A DNA stretch of 64,000 nt from FEN-1250 sp038237245. GTDB taxonomy: Bacteria; Gemmatimonadota; Gemmatimonadetes; Gemmatimonadales; Gemmatimonadaceae. The translations under genes and the position numbers were made by a program. The stretch's first letter is position 1, and the number at the start of each line of letters is the position of its first letter. The notes under the pieces are model-generated. The model was not told the origin of the DNA and searched no databases. It worked only from the letters and a program-made list of their open reading frames with translations. The stretch is from the NCBI GenBank assembly GCA_038237245.1, contig JBBRYY010000003.1, positions 12,220 through 76,219 of the forward strand, in the 5' to 3' direction. Shown piece after piece: positions 34,309 to 45,426 of this stretch.

Positions 34309-34658
34309 ACCAGCGACGAAATGTTCTCGCGATTGCGGCGCAGCTCGAACAGCAGGCGCCCGACGTTCGCGGACGGCTGCGCGAGCACGAGCAGAAGCGC
34401 ATCGGCGGAGAGCAGGGCAACGATGGCGAACCCCTGTTCGTATTCGAGGATGGCGGTCGTCAGCTGTCCGCGCGAATCGGTGGCTCCGAATTCTTCGGCG
34501 GCCGCGACGATGGACGGGACGAGTGCCGCCACGCTCTCCGCGTTTACGGAGCCAGTCGTCTGGCTATCGATCAGCAGTCCGTCGCGGCCGAGCACGACGG
34601 CCGCATCGACGCCTTCGCGTTGGCGAAGGGCGCCCACGAGATCTCGAATGGTGGCCAT
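34305..34658 (-). CDS. Roadblock/LC7-domain protein
   Basis: 117 residues from ATG 34658 with AGGAG five bases upstream. Roadblock/LC7 hallmarks: an N-terminal helix (IRDLVGALRQREGVDAAVVL), RDGLLIDSQ, and the hydrophobic strand pattern GFAIVALLSADALLLVLAQP before a final helix. In bacteria such proteins (for example MglB) act as regulators of small Ras-like GTPases. No MglA-like GTPase lies in this window, so its partner is unknown. First gene of the operon. Confidence 0.85.
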   Translation of the reverse strand: MATIRDLVGALRQREGVDAAVVLGRDGLLIDSQTTGSVNAESVAALVPSIVAAAEEFGATDSRGQLTTAILEYEQGFAIVALLSADALLLVLAQPSANVGRLLFELRRNRENISSLV

Positions 34659-34681
34659 GCACGCTCCTGGTGGGTCGTGCG

Positions 34682-34711
34682 AAACTACTGGCCGCGCGCC
34701 TCGGAAGTCAA
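34682..34711 (-). promoter_or_regulatory. Sigma-70-type promoter for the roadblock operon
   Basis: On the minus strand TTGACT (34711-34706), 18-base spacer, TAGTTT (34687-34682), with a predicted start near 34675 and a leader of about 16 bases carrying the AGGAG site. Consensus-based. Confidence 0.55.
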
Positions 34712-34725
34712 GCGAGGATAACAGC

Positions 34726-34754
34726 TTGAACTCGTTGTAGCGGCGCCCTATCCT
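34726..34754 (+). promoter_or_regulatory. Sigma-70-type promoter for the lipoprotein-serS unit
   Basis: TTGAAC (34726-34731), 17-base spacer, TATCCT (34749-34754), with predicted start near 34761, 37 bases before the lipoprotein ATG. It lies back to back with the roadblock promoter, -35 boxes 14 bases apart. Confidence 0.6.
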
Positions 34755-34797
34755 TTCCCTCTGCAGACGTGTTTTACCCCCTCCGGCGCGCAGGCAC

Positions 34798-35376
34798 ATG
34801 AAGGTCAGATTCTTGGTGCTCATCGCTGGCGCCGGCATTGCTGCCGCCGCCTGCGCAAATCCGTTCGCTACGAAGGCAACGCTGGCGACGATCGACGATA
34901 CCGCTGCGGTGTACGCGCTCTCGGGCGCGCCGGAAAGCGCGCCCACGGCCATCAACGTGACTTTCCCGCGCGCGGTGATCGCGACGCCGTCGGAGCACTA
35001 TGACGTCGTCTTCGACATCCGGAACGACTCCGCCTTTGCGTATCCTCCGCACGTCATTGGCGCCACGTTGATCGCCGGCTTGCAGCTCGCATCGCAGCCG
35101 TTCGGCGCGATCACCCAGGCGCCGACCACCGGCTACAACGACACGCTGCCGGTCTTCATCCACGCGGGAGATGTGCTGCTCGTGCGGTCGACGTCGTCGC
35201 AGTGCGCGACGCAGTCGGTGGCTGCACGCACGTACATCTACGCGAAGATCGTGATCGACAGCATTTTCTACGACCATGCCGCGCCGCCACACATCCCGCG
35301 CACGCTCTGGTATCGCCTCCGCAACGATCCCAATTGCGGCTTCATCTCGTTCGCTGACGGCATTCCGAAGAGCTGA
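34798..35376 (+). CDS. Hypothetical lipoprotein
   Basis: 192 residues, no family recognised. The N-terminus MKVRFLVLIAGAGIAAAAC is a lipoprotein signal with a lipobox AAAC at about Cys19. The mature part reads as beta-rich (TAINVTFPRAVIATPSEHYDVVFDIR) with a possible disulfide pair in its second half (SSQCATQ and DPNCGF). Probably an outer- or inner-membrane lipoprotein. serS starts two bases after its stop, so the two are likely cotranscribed from the promoter at 34726. Confidence 0.7.
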   Translation: MKVRFLVLIAGAGIAAAACANPFATKATLATIDDTAAVYALSGAPESAPTAINVTFPRAVIATPSEHYDVVFDIRNDSAFAYPPHVIGATLIAGLQLASQPFGAITQAPTTGYNDTLPVFIHAGDVLLVRSTSSQCATQSVAARTYIYAKIVIDSIFYDHAAPPHIPRTLWYRLRNDPNCGFISFADGIPKS

Positions 35377-35378
35377 CC

Positions 35379-36650
35379 GTGCACGACCTGAGGACGCTGC
35401 GCGATAATCTGGAGCAGCTCCGCGAGGGGATGCGGCGCCGCCTCCAGCTCGACGCATTGGCCCCGCGCATCGACCGCGCCGACGCGCTCGACCGCGAGCG
35501 CCGCACGCTGATCCAGCGAGGTGAGGAGCTCAAGGCGACGCGCAATGCGGCGACGCAGGAGGTCGCGCGCCGCAAGAAGTCCAAGGAGAATGCCGACGAC
35601 CTCATCGCGCAGACGCGCGCACTCGGCGCTGACATCTCCGCGGCGGAGCTGGAGCTCGCGAGCGTCGAGCGCGAGCTCGGCGACATCCTCATGCAGCTCC
35701 CGAACATTCCGTCGCCCGACGTGCCCGAAGGTGGCGAGGAACGCAACCGTGTGGTGCGCTCCTGGGGCGAGCCTCGCACATCCGATGGCGTTCGCCCGCA
35801 CTGGGAGATCGGCGAGCAGCTCGGCATCCTCGACCTCGCCGCGGGTGCGAAGATCACGGGTTCCGGCTTCGTCGTACTGCGGCGCGGCGGCGCGCGGCTC
35901 GTGCGCGCGCTGATGTCGTTCATGCTCGATCTGCACACGCGCGAGCACGGGTACGACGAAGCGTGGGTGCCCTTCCTCGTCACGCGCGACGCGATGACCG
36001 GGACGGGGCAGCTCCCCAAGTTCGAGGACGACGCCTATCGCACCGACGATGATCTCTTCCTCATCCCCACGGCCGAGGTGCCGCTGACGAATCTGCTGCG
36101 CGAAGAGATTCTCGAGGCGGGCTCGCTGCCGCGCGCGCTCACCGCGTACACGCCGTGCTTCCGGCGCGAGGCCGGCGCCGCGGGGAAGGACACGCGCGGC
36201 CTCATTCGCGTCCACCAGTTCGACAAGGTGGAGCTCGTGCGCGTCACGACTCCCGAAAGCTCGGTGCAGGAGCTCGAGACGCTGACTGGCCACGCCGAGC
36301 GGGTGCTGCAGCTATTGGGGCTTCCGTATCGCGTTCTGCTGCTCGCTGCTGGCGACATGGGCTTTTCGTCGGCGAAGACGTACGACCTCGAGCTCTGGGC
36401 GCCAGGCGTAGGGAAGTGGCTCGAGGTATCATCATGCAGCTCGTTCGGAGACTTTCAGGCGCGTCGCGCGAATATCAGATATCGCCCGGCCGCCGGTGAG
36501 AAGCCGCGCTTCGTGCACACCCTCAACGGCTCGGCGCTCGCCTTTCCGCGCACGATCATCGCCATTCTGGAGCACTACCAGAATCCGGATGGCACCGTCA
36601 GGATACCGGACGCGCTCCGCCCGTATTTCGGCGGCGACCTCCTTACATAG
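35379..36650 (+). CDS. serS: Seryl-tRNA synthetase
   Basis: 423 residues from GTG. An N-terminal tRNA-binding coiled coil (residues ~5-105) precedes the class II core with motif 2 CFRREAGAAGKDTRGLIRVHQF-type sequence (around 261-282) and motif 3 near NGSALAFPRTIIAILE. It charges tRNA-Ser (and tRNA-Sec where present). It sits between a lipoprotein gene and a histidine kinase gene that starts three bases after its stop. Confidence 0.97.
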   Translation: MHDLRTLRDNLEQLREGMRRRLQLDALAPRIDRADALDRERRTLIQRGEELKATRNAATQEVARRKKSKENADDLIAQTRALGADISAAELELASVERELGDILMQLPNIPSPDVPEGGEERNRVVRSWGEPRTSDGVRPHWEIGEQLGILDLAAGAKITGSGFVVLRRGGARLVRALMSFMLDLHTREHGYDEAWVPFLVTRDAMTGTGQLPKFEDDAYRTDDDLFLIPTAEVPLTNLLREEILEAGSLPRALTAYTPCFRREAGAAGKDTRGLIRVHQFDKVELVRVTTPESSVQELETLTGHAERVLQLLGLPYRVLLLAAGDMGFSSAKTYDLELWAPGVGKWLEVSSCSSFGDFQARRANIRYRPAAGEKPRFVHTLNGSALAFPRTIIAILEHYQNPDGTVRIPDALRPYFGGDLLT

Positions 36651-36653
36651 CCG

Positions 36654-37805
36654 ATGCGCGGTCGCGCGCCGGTCATCATCCTCGGGGTGCTCCTCGCGCT
36701 CTTGCTCGGCGCGTACATCCTCTTTTCGCGGCGCGTCGTGCTCGAGCTGCGCCGCGACGCCGGTCGCTCGGGTCAGATGCACGCGCGCGTTTTTCGCGCG
36801 CTCGCCGATCCGCGCCCTGACGCGGCAAACGATGCGCTGCTCGATCTCTCGCGCAGCATCGATGCGCTCGGCGTGCCGGTGATCGTGACCGACGCGAAGG
36901 GCAAGCCGACGGCGCAGGCGAATCTCCCCTTCCAGGCGGACATCGACGACCCGCGCGTGCTCGACTACATCCCGTACCTCGACCGTCTCAATCCGCCCGT
37001 GGTCGAGCGGAACATCGGGATGGTGCACTTCGGCGACAGCCAGCTGATCACGAGCCTGCGCTTCATTCCGGTGGTGCTGGCGTCGCTGCTCGCCTTCGTC
37101 TTTCTCGCGGGGCTCTACACGCTGCGCACGCGCAATCGCGCGGATCGCGAGCGCGTGTGGGCGGGGATGGCGCGCGAATCGGCGCACCAGCTCGCGACGC
37201 CGCTGTCGAGCCTCAGCGGATGGATCGAGCTGCTGCGCGACCAGAGCGAGGGCGAGGGCTCCGTATCGTCGTCGGCGATCGCGCACATGGAGGCGGACCT
37301 CGAGCGGCTGCAGCGCGTGTCGCACCGCTTTGAGCGCATCGGCCGCCCGCCACGCCGCGACATCGTCGATCTGGGTGCGCTGGTCGTGCGCGTGGGGAAT
37401 TACTTCCAGGCGCGCGTGCCCACGCTCGCCCATCGCGTCACGATCGTGGCCTCTGGTGGCAACGAGCCGCTCACGATCGAGGGCGACGAGGTGTTGCTCG
37501 AGTGGGCGCTCGAAGTGCTCGTGAAGAACGGGCTCGACGCGCTCGCGGGGCGCGGCGGTCGGATGTACATCACGACCAAGCGCCTCGATCCCGATCGCGT
37601 GCGGCTCCGCGTAGCCGACGACGGCCCCGGCATTCCACGCGAGATGCGCGCGCGCATCTTCGAAGCCGGATTCTCCACGAAGGAATCGGGGTGGGGGATC
37701 GGACTCTCGCTCGCGAAGCGCATTGCCGAGGAAAATCATCGTGGGCGACTGATTCTTTCCCCGTCAGAGAAAGGCGCGACCTTCGACATTATACTTCAGG
37801 GATGA
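36654..37805 (+). CDS. Sensor histidine kinase with two membrane helices
   Basis: 383 residues. Membrane helices at about 6-24 (VIILGVLLALLLGAYILFS) and ~138-157 frame a ~110-residue extracytoplasmic sensor domain without a recognised fold. The H-box has His178 in ESAHQLATPLSSLSGW. The N-box (NGLDALAG), G1 (DDGPGIP) and G2 (GWGIGLSLAKRI) are intact, so it should be active. No response regulator is adjacent, so it is an orphan kinase by position. It starts just after serS and overlaps pcrA (ATGA). Confidence 0.92.
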   Translation: MRGRAPVIILGVLLALLLGAYILFSRRVVLELRRDAGRSGQMHARVFRALADPRPDAANDALLDLSRSIDALGVPVIVTDAKGKPTAQANLPFQADIDDPRVLDYIPYLDRLNPPVVERNIGMVHFGDSQLITSLRFIPVVLASLLAFVFLAGLYTLRTRNRADRERVWAGMARESAHQLATPLSSLSGWIELLRDQSEGEGSVSSSAIAHMEADLERLQRVSHRFERIGRPPRRDIVDLGALVVRVGNYFQARVPTLAHRVTIVASGGNEPLTIEGDEVLLEWALEVLVKNGLDALAGRGGRMYITTKRLDPDRVRLRVADDGPGIPREMRARIFEAGFSTKESGWGIGLSLAKRIAEENHRGRLILSPSEKGATFDIILQG

Positions 37806-40063
37806 GCAGCCCCCCGATCACCGATGTGTCCGACGATGCACTCGCGAAGCTGAATCCCGCCCAACGCGAGGCCGTGCTCCACTTCGAGGGGCCCATCCTC
37901 GTGCTCGCCGGGGCGGGGTCTGGAAAGACCCGCGTGCTCACGACACGCATTGCCCGGCTGATTCAGCATCACGAAATCGCCCCGTCGAGCATTCTCGCGG
38001 TGACCTTCACGAACAAGGCTGCCGGTGAGATGAAGGAGCGCATCGCACGACTCATCGGCGAGACGCCGAGCGGGATGTGGGTGGGCACCTTCCACGCGAT
38101 CGGCGCGCGGATGCTGCGGCGCGAAGCGCAGCTGGTGGGGCGCACCTCCGGCTTTACGATCTACGATGAAGATGATTCGCTCGCGGTGGTGCGGCGCATC
38201 ATGGAGCGCCTGCGGATCTCGCCCAAGGAGTGGACGCCAAAGGCGTTGCGCAGCGCGATCTCCGGAGCGAAGAACGCGCTCGTCGCACCGGCGGAGTACG
38301 CGAAGCTCGCGATGGATCCGCTCAGCAAGGCTGCCTCGCTCGTGTACGACCAGCTCGAGCCGACGCTCCGCGACTCGAACGCGGTCGACTTCGATGATCT
38401 GCTCGTGCTGCCGGTGCGCGTGCTGCAGCAGCATCCCGAACGCGTCGCCGCGTATCGCGCGCGCTTCCGCTTTCTGCTCGTCGATGAGTATCAGGACACG
38501 AATCGCGCGCAGTACGAATTCGTGAAGCTCCTCGCGGGCGGCGACGGCAACGTCCTCGTCGTCGGCGATGACGATCAGAGCATCTACGGCTGGCGCGGCG
38601 CCGATATTCGGAACATCCTCGACTTCGAGCGCGACTTCCCCTCGGCGGCCGTCGTGCGCCTCGAGGACAACTACCGGTCGACGCCGCAGGTGCTCGATCT
38701 CGCGAATGCGGTGATCAGCGAGAACACAGGTCGTCGTGGGAAGACCTTGCGAGCCACACTCCCCTCGGGCGATGCGGTGACGCAGGTCGCGACACTCGAT
38801 GAGCGCGACGAGGCGGAGTTCGTCGCCGATGAGATCGTGGTGCTCGGCAGCGGCACGCGCGCGCTCGACTATCGCGACATCGCGATCCTCTACCGCACGA
38901 ACTCGCAGAGTCGCGCGCTCGAAGAGTCGATGCGCAAGCGCGCGATTCCGTACAAGCTGATCGGGGCGGTGCGCTTCTATGATCGTCGCGAGATCCGCGA
39001 CCTCATGAGCTACCTCAAGCTCATCGGGAATCCGGCGGACAACGAGGCCTTCCTTCGCGCCGTCTCGGTGCCGAGGCGCGGGCTCGGCGACACGACGCTC
39101 GAACAGCTCCAGCACATCGCGCGCGAGCTCGGACGCCCCCTGCTCGAGGTCGCGAGCGATCCCTCGCGACTCGGCGCACTTCGGGCGGCCGCGCGTCAGG
39201 CACTCGCCGACTTCTCCGCCCTCATTCAACGCCATCAGGCATCGGCCGCGGACACCGCCGTCGATGAACTCCTGCGGAATCTGGTGACCGAGATCCGCTT
39301 CGCCGATCACCTGAACGCCGAGGGTCCGGAGGGGAGAGACAGGCTCGAGAACGTCGGCTCGCTCATCGATGCCGCGGCGAACGCGGTGGAGGATGAAGGC
39401 GGCGAGGTCGGGCTGACGCCGCTCGCGCACTTTCTGCAGGGCGCCGCACTCAATAGTGAGGAGCAGCAGAAGGCGGGCTCCGACTCCGTTTCCATGATGA
39501 CGCTGCACAACGCGAAGGGACTCGAGTTTCCGGCAGTGTTCATCACCGGGCTCGAAGATGGTCTCTTCCCGCTGCGGCGCGCACAGGACGAGCCGGAGAT
39601 GATGGAAGAGGAGCGTCGCCTCTTCTATGTCGGCATCACGCGCGCGATGCGCACGCTTTACCTCTCGCACGCGCGCAGCCGCCGCCGCAACGGAGAGACG
39701 CTGCAGAGCATCCCGTCCAGCTTCCTCAAGCCGATTCCACCGGCGCTCGTCACGCAGCGCGGATCGTTCAAGCTGCGCGGGAGTACGCGCGCGGTTCCAT
39801 CGTTCTCGCAGTCGCCGTCGCTTCGCCGGCCCGGACAGCCCGTCGCGCGCGCGTCGTGGGTCGACGCGGCGGACGAGTCGCAGGACGCGCCGAGCTTCTT
39901 CAAGGGCGAGCGCATTCGGCATGCGCGCTTCGGATCGGGAACGGTGGCCGAGCTCTCGGGGAGCGCGCGCGATGCGAAGCTCACCGTCGACTTCGACGAC
40001 GCCGAGATCGGACGCAAGCGCTTCGTGCTCGCCCATGCGCACTTCGAGCGAGGGTTCGAGTAA
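37802..40063 (+). CDS. pcrA: UvrD/PcrA-type ATP-dependent DNA helicase
   Basis: 753 residues from ATG 37802. SF1A motifs: Q-motif LNPAQREAVLH, Walker A AGAGSGKTRVLTTRIARL, DEYQDTNRAQY (motif II), GDDDQSIYGWRGAD (III), TLHNAKGLEFPAVFI (V) and YVGITRAM (VI). The C-terminal ~50 residues (IRHARFGSGTVAELSG) form the Tudor-like domain of PcrA that binds RNA polymerase. It acts in DNA repair, replication restart and transcription-coupled repair. It is translationally coupled to the kinase upstream and to gatC (TAATG). Confidence 0.95.
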   Translation: MSSPPITDVSDDALAKLNPAQREAVLHFEGPILVLAGAGSGKTRVLTTRIARLIQHHEIAPSSILAVTFTNKAAGEMKERIARLIGETPSGMWVGTFHAIGARMLRREAQLVGRTSGFTIYDEDDSLAVVRRIMERLRISPKEWTPKALRSAISGAKNALVAPAEYAKLAMDPLSKAASLVYDQLEPTLRDSNAVDFDDLLVLPVRVLQQHPERVAAYRARFRFLLVDEYQDTNRAQYEFVKLLAGGDGNVLVVGDDDQSIYGWRGADIRNILDFERDFPSAAVVRLEDNYRSTPQVLDLANAVISENTGRRGKTLRATLPSGDAVTQVATLDERDEAEFVADEIVVLGSGTRALDYRDIAILYRTNSQSRALEESMRKRAIPYKLIGAVRFYDRREIRDLMSYLKLIGNPADNEAFLRAVSVPRRGLGDTTLEQLQHIARELGRPLLEVASDPSRLGALRAAARQALADFSALIQRHQASAADTAVDELLRNLVTEIRFADHLNAEGPEGRDRLENVGSLIDAAANAVEDEGGEVGLTPLAHFLQGAALNSEEQQKAGSDSVSMMTLHNAKGLEFPAVFITGLEDGLFPLRRAQDEPEMMEEERRLFYVGITRAMRTLYLSHARSRRRNGETLQSIPSSFLKPIPPALVTQRGSFKLRGSTRAVPSFSQSPSLRRPGQPVARASWVDAADESQDAPSFFKGERIRHARFGSGTVAELSGSARDAKLTVDFDDAEIGRKRFVLAHAHFERGFE

Positions 40064-40383
40064 TGGCCATCGGTGCAGACGATGTGCGCCACGTCGCGGC
40101 GCTCGCGCGACTCGCGGTACCGGAGAGCCAGCTCCCCGCGCTCGTGTCGCAGCTCAACGGGATTTTGTCGCACATGGATGCGCTCGCGAAGGTCAAGACG
40201 GTGGGTGTGATGCCCGCGGCTGGCGTTGGCGATGCGGCCATGCCGCTGCGCGCTGACATTGGTCCGCCGATTCCGCTCGCGCGCCCGCTCGAGTCCTTCG
40301 CGCCGCAGTCGCGCGACGGATTCCTCCTCGTGCCGCGCCTCGCGACCCACGAGAGCGCCGGCGACGACGAGTCGGACGAGTGA
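40063..40383 (+). CDS. gatC: Asp/Glu-tRNA amidotransferase subunit C
   Basis: 106 residues with the GatC opening VRHVAALARLAVPESQLPAL, the ILSHMDALAKVKT helix and a C-terminal FLLVPRL segment. It is the small scaffolding subunit clamping GatA to GatB. It begins on the pcrA stop (TAATG), and gatA starts on its own stop (GTGA). Confidence 0.95.
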   Translation: MAIGADDVRHVAALARLAVPESQLPALVSQLNGILSHMDALAKVKTVGVMPAAGVGDAAMPLRADIGPPIPLARPLESFAPQSRDGFLLVPRLATHESAGDDESDE

Positions 40384-41761
40384 ACGGCTCGGCGGAGAGC
40401 GCTGTCCGCGATGCGTTCGCGCGCATGGCGGAGGTCGATGCGGGGCCTGCGGGACTCAACTGCATCCTGTGGACCGACGAGGCGCGCGCACTCCAGGATG
40501 CCGCCGCCGTCGATGCGCTCGCGGCCAAGGGCGCGCTCGCGGGCGTCCCCTTCGTGGCAAAGGACAACATCGCGACGACGCACCTCCAGACGACATGCGG
40601 CTCGCGCATCCTCGAGGGCTACGTCAGCCCGTACGAGGCGACGGTGATCACGCGCCTGCGCGACGCAGGCGCAGTGCTCGTCGGCAAGTCGAACATGGAT
40701 GAATTCGCGATGGGGAGCTCGAACGAGCATAGCGCGTGGGGCCCGGTGCTCAATCCGGTCGACCGCACACGCGTGCCCGGCGGCTCCTCTGGTGGCTCCG
40801 CCGCCGCCGTCGCCGCCGGCATCGTGCGCATCGCACTCGGCTCCGAAACCGGCGGCTCCGTGCGCCAACCCGCGTCGTACTGCGGCATCGTGGGAGTGAA
40901 GCCGACGTACGGGCGCGTCAGCCGCTACGGCCTCGTCGCCTTCGCGTCGTCGCTCGATCAGGTGGGCGTCTTCGGCGCCACGGTTGCCGACGCCGCTGCG
41001 GGGCTCGAGGTCATCGCGGGCCGGGATACACGCGATGCGACGAGCGCGGACTGTCCCATCGACCGCTACACCGCCGCCGCGACCGCTGATCTCGCCGACG
41101 TCGTCATCGGTCGTCCGCGCGAGTACTTCCCGAAGTCGCTCGACCCGCGCATTGCGAAGCGCTGCGACGATGCGCTCGAGTCGCTGCGCGCTCGGGGAGC
41201 CGAAATCCGGGAGGTCTCGCTCCCGCACACCGATCTCGCGATCCCCGTCTACTATATCATTGCACCGGCCGAGGCGTCGTCGAACCTCGCGCGCTTTGAT
41301 GGGGTGCGATATGGGCCACGCGGGGCTTCCGACGGGCTTCGCGAGATGTACGAGTCCACGCGCACGCGTGGCTTCGGCGCCGAGGTTACCCGCCGCATTC
41401 TGCTCGGCACCTACGTGCTTTCGGCCGGCTACTACGACGCGTACTACAAAAAGGCGCAGGAAGTCCGCACGCTCATCGCGCAGGACTTCCGTGAGGTCTT
41501 CGAGAGCGGCGTGCATCTGCTCTTCACGCCGACGACGCCGAGCCCCGCATTCGCGTTCGGCGCGAAGTCCGACCCGTACGAGATGTACCTGAACGACATC
41601 TTCACGGCGACCGCGAATCTGGCGGGGGTGCCGGCGATCTCGGTGCCGATCGGCGACATCGATGGGCTTCCGGTGGGCGGCCAGCTCATCGCGCGCCACT
41701 TCGACGAGCAGATGATGTTCCGGGGTGCCTTCGCGCTCGAGGCCGCGCACGTGGGGGCGGA

Positions 41762-41765
<4 letters not shown>
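40380..41765 (+). CDS. gatA: Asp/Glu-tRNA amidotransferase subunit A
   Basis: 461-residue amidase-signature protein. The Ser-cisSer-Lys triad is visible: Lys in FVAKDN, cis-Ser in GGSSGGSAAAVAAG and nucleophile Ser in GSETGGSVRQPAS. GatA releases ammonia from glutamine for transfer to mischarged Glu-tRNA(Gln) or Asp-tRNA(Asn). Its presence implies an indirect route to Gln-tRNA and/or Asn-tRNA. Overlaps gatB by four bases (ATGA). Confidence 0.97.
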
Positions 41766-43237
<1,472 letters not shown>

Positions 43238-44209
43238 AGCGGCGCCTTGAGCTCCGCCGCGAATCGCAGCTGCGATTCCGGCATCGCGAACTGTCGCGTG
43301 GCTTCCTCTGCCATACGGAACTCCATCCCCGCCTTTCGCGAATCGCGGCGCACTTCCTTCGCGTGGCGGAGCGCGTCCTCGCCGGCGGGATCGAGCGCGT
43401 ACGGCTCCGACGAGTCGACTCGCCGCAGGAAGTCGATGATGAAGTCGAACGATCGCTCCATATAGCGCGCGACGTTCGGATCGGTGAGATCCCACCGGCT
43501 GTTCTCCGCAGCGAGCTGGAAGATCCGCTGCCACGACTCCGTATCGGTGACGTACACCATGCTGCGGAAGAGCCGGCGATTCGTTTGCGTGCTGAAGATG
43601 GTCGGGCTCAAAATCCGATCGAGATGCTCGTCCGATCGGGAGTGGTCACGCAGGATCACTTCGCGCGCGCGCCGGCTGTATCCCTGGCCCAGATGCGTCT
43701 CGAAGCGGCTCTCCCAGTAGCTGTGGCCTACGCCCGTCGTGCGCGACGCAATGATGAGGTAGCGCGGAACGAAGTAGTTGTGCGCTACGGTGTCCGCCGC
43801 GAGGTGCGCGAGGTAGCCCAGCGCAAAACTCTTGATCGCCTCGTCGCGCGCCTGGTCGTAGATCTCGAGCCCGACCGCCCACGAGTGACAGTGCCGGCCC
43901 ACGGGCGCGTACTTCTTCGCGATGCTCGTATCCGCCGCAATCGAGCCGTAGAGAAACTCGACGGGATAGTTCCCGAGTAGCTCGCCAATTGCTCTCGGTA
44001 GCTGGGCGAGCGCGCCGAGGACCGCCTCGCCCAGGAAAATGTGCGTTCCCGGTGTCCACGCCCACGCCGTGGAGGGAATGACGCACAGGGCGACCAGCGC
44101 AAGAGCGATTGGAATCGCCATGCGCCTGGTCGGCCGGCCCCACTTCTTACTCGTCGAGTGCCGGGATGTTGTTCTACCGCGTGCGGGCATCCCCGAAGTT
44201 ACAACAACG

Positions 44210-44626
44210 TCAGATGCCGAGATGCTTCCGGTGTCGACGAACGGCCTTACGCAGGTCGTTGATCTCGTGCGACACCGTGTCGTCGATCACCTCGCGTGCA
44301 TTCTGCACGTAATCGCCGATCGACTCCTGGATCTCGTCGAAGGGGATCTTGTCCCACATCTCCTCGCCGCGCTCGGCAGCCCACTTCGCGCCGCGGCGCC
44401 CCGCGCGCCCCGCTGCCGCTCCCGCCATCGCACCGGCCTCGCGCGCCAGCGTGCGCGGCGTCCGCTTGCGTCGCACGTGCAGGAGCATTGCGATCCCCGC
44501 GCCCGCCACGAGTCCCAGAACCGCCGCCGTCAACAGATCGTACTGCTGCTCACCCTGGTCCGCCGCGTCTCGGCCGTTTGATGCGCGGCTCCGCCCGCCC
44601 GTACGCGGGCCCGTTGTCGTAACCAT
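44210..44626 (-). CDS. YtxH-like small membrane protein
   Basis: 138 residues from ATG 44626, supported by GGAGG (44640-44636) nine bases upstream. One membrane helix near residues 30-50 (LLTAAVLGLVAGAGIAMLLH) is followed by a basic RRKR stop-transfer, an Ala/Gly/Arg-rich section and an amphipathic helical C-terminus (DEIQESIGDYVQNAREVIDD). This is the YtxH-type layout linked to general or envelope stress in other bacteria; function unknown. The first 77 bases overlap the 3' end of the DUF948-like gene in another frame. Confidence 0.7.
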   Translation of the reverse strand: MVTTTGPRTGGRSRASNGRDAADQGEQQYDLLTAAVLGLVAGAGIAMLLHVRRKRTPRTLAREAGAMAGAAAGRAGRRGAKWAAERGEEMWDKIPFDEIQESIGDYVQNAREVIDDTVSHEINDLRKAVRRHRKHLGI

Positions 44627-45290
44627 CACTCACATCCTCCGCGGCATCGACTGCCGCATCAAGGTCACTTGCATCATCGAAATCATCGATGTCGTCGATC
44701 GATTCCAGACCGTCGTCATCGAGGTCATCCTCGAGTGCTTCGAAGTCTTCGCCTGCACCCGCCTCGGCCTCGCGCCGCGCCCCGTCCTCGCGGAACGCCG
44801 CCGCACCCGCCCTCACACCGCGCACCGTCGACGCCGTCGACACGAACGCATTCTCCGCCTCTTCCTGCACCAGGCGCAGCACCGCTCCCAGCTCATGCAG
44901 CCGCCGCTCGGACGCGTCGACCACGTCGCGGATCCCCTCGTTCGCCGTCAGCAGCGTCTTCCGGATCGCCTGCACGTCCGCGCGAATCGATGTCGAGATG
45001 TAATCAATGTTGTTCGCGATATTCGACGCGTGCTTCGTGACGGGATCGATGCTGCGCTCGATGTGTTCGAGCACCGACTCGAACTTGGTCGCCGTTCTCC
45101 GGAATTTCACCACCGCCGGAATCAGGATGATCATCAACACCAGAAACACGATCACCGACGCAGCGCCGATGATCTGATTGAGAGTCGTGTACCACGCGGG
45201 GCCCGCCGTGACGGACTTCGTGTAGGTCGTTTCGGCGAGTGCCGTCGCACCCTGCAAGAGCAGGAGGCCCATCTGAGCGATCAGGGTCAT
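44550..45290 (-). CDS. DUF948-like membrane-anchored coiled-coil protein
   Basis: 246 residues. An N-terminal hydrophobic stretch and a second membrane helix (IIGAASVIVFLVLMIILIPA, about 39-58) lead to a long helical region (FESVLEHIERSIDPVTKHAS, ISTSIRADVQAIRKTL) like DUF948 proteins. The last ~70 residues are strongly acidic (EALEDDLDDDGLESIDDIDD) and then turn basic. DUF948 and YtxH genes are often adjacent in Firmicutes stress operons, supporting joint function. Role unknown. Confidence 0.7.
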   Translation of the reverse strand: MTLIAQMGLLLLQGATALAETTYTKSVTAGPAWYTTLNQIIGAASVIVFLVLMIILIPAVVKFRRTATKFESVLEHIERSIDPVTKHASNIANNIDYISTSIRADVQAIRKTLLTANEGIRDVVDASERRLHELGAVLRLVQEEAENAFVSTASTVRGVRAGAAAFREDGARREAEAGAGEDFEALEDDLDDDGLESIDDIDDFDDASDLDAAVDAAEDVSDGYDNGPAYGRAEPRIKRPRRGGPG

Positions 45291-45426
45291 CCGTCCGCGA
45301 AGTTCGGAGAGATCAAGGTTCTTGCGCCCCGCGCGCAGCTTCCGCGGCTCGTGCGCAAGATAAGTGCAATGGTGGTGCCAACATCCTTCAATTGGATGGG
45401 CGTCGCGACGTTGTCAAGCGCATTCC

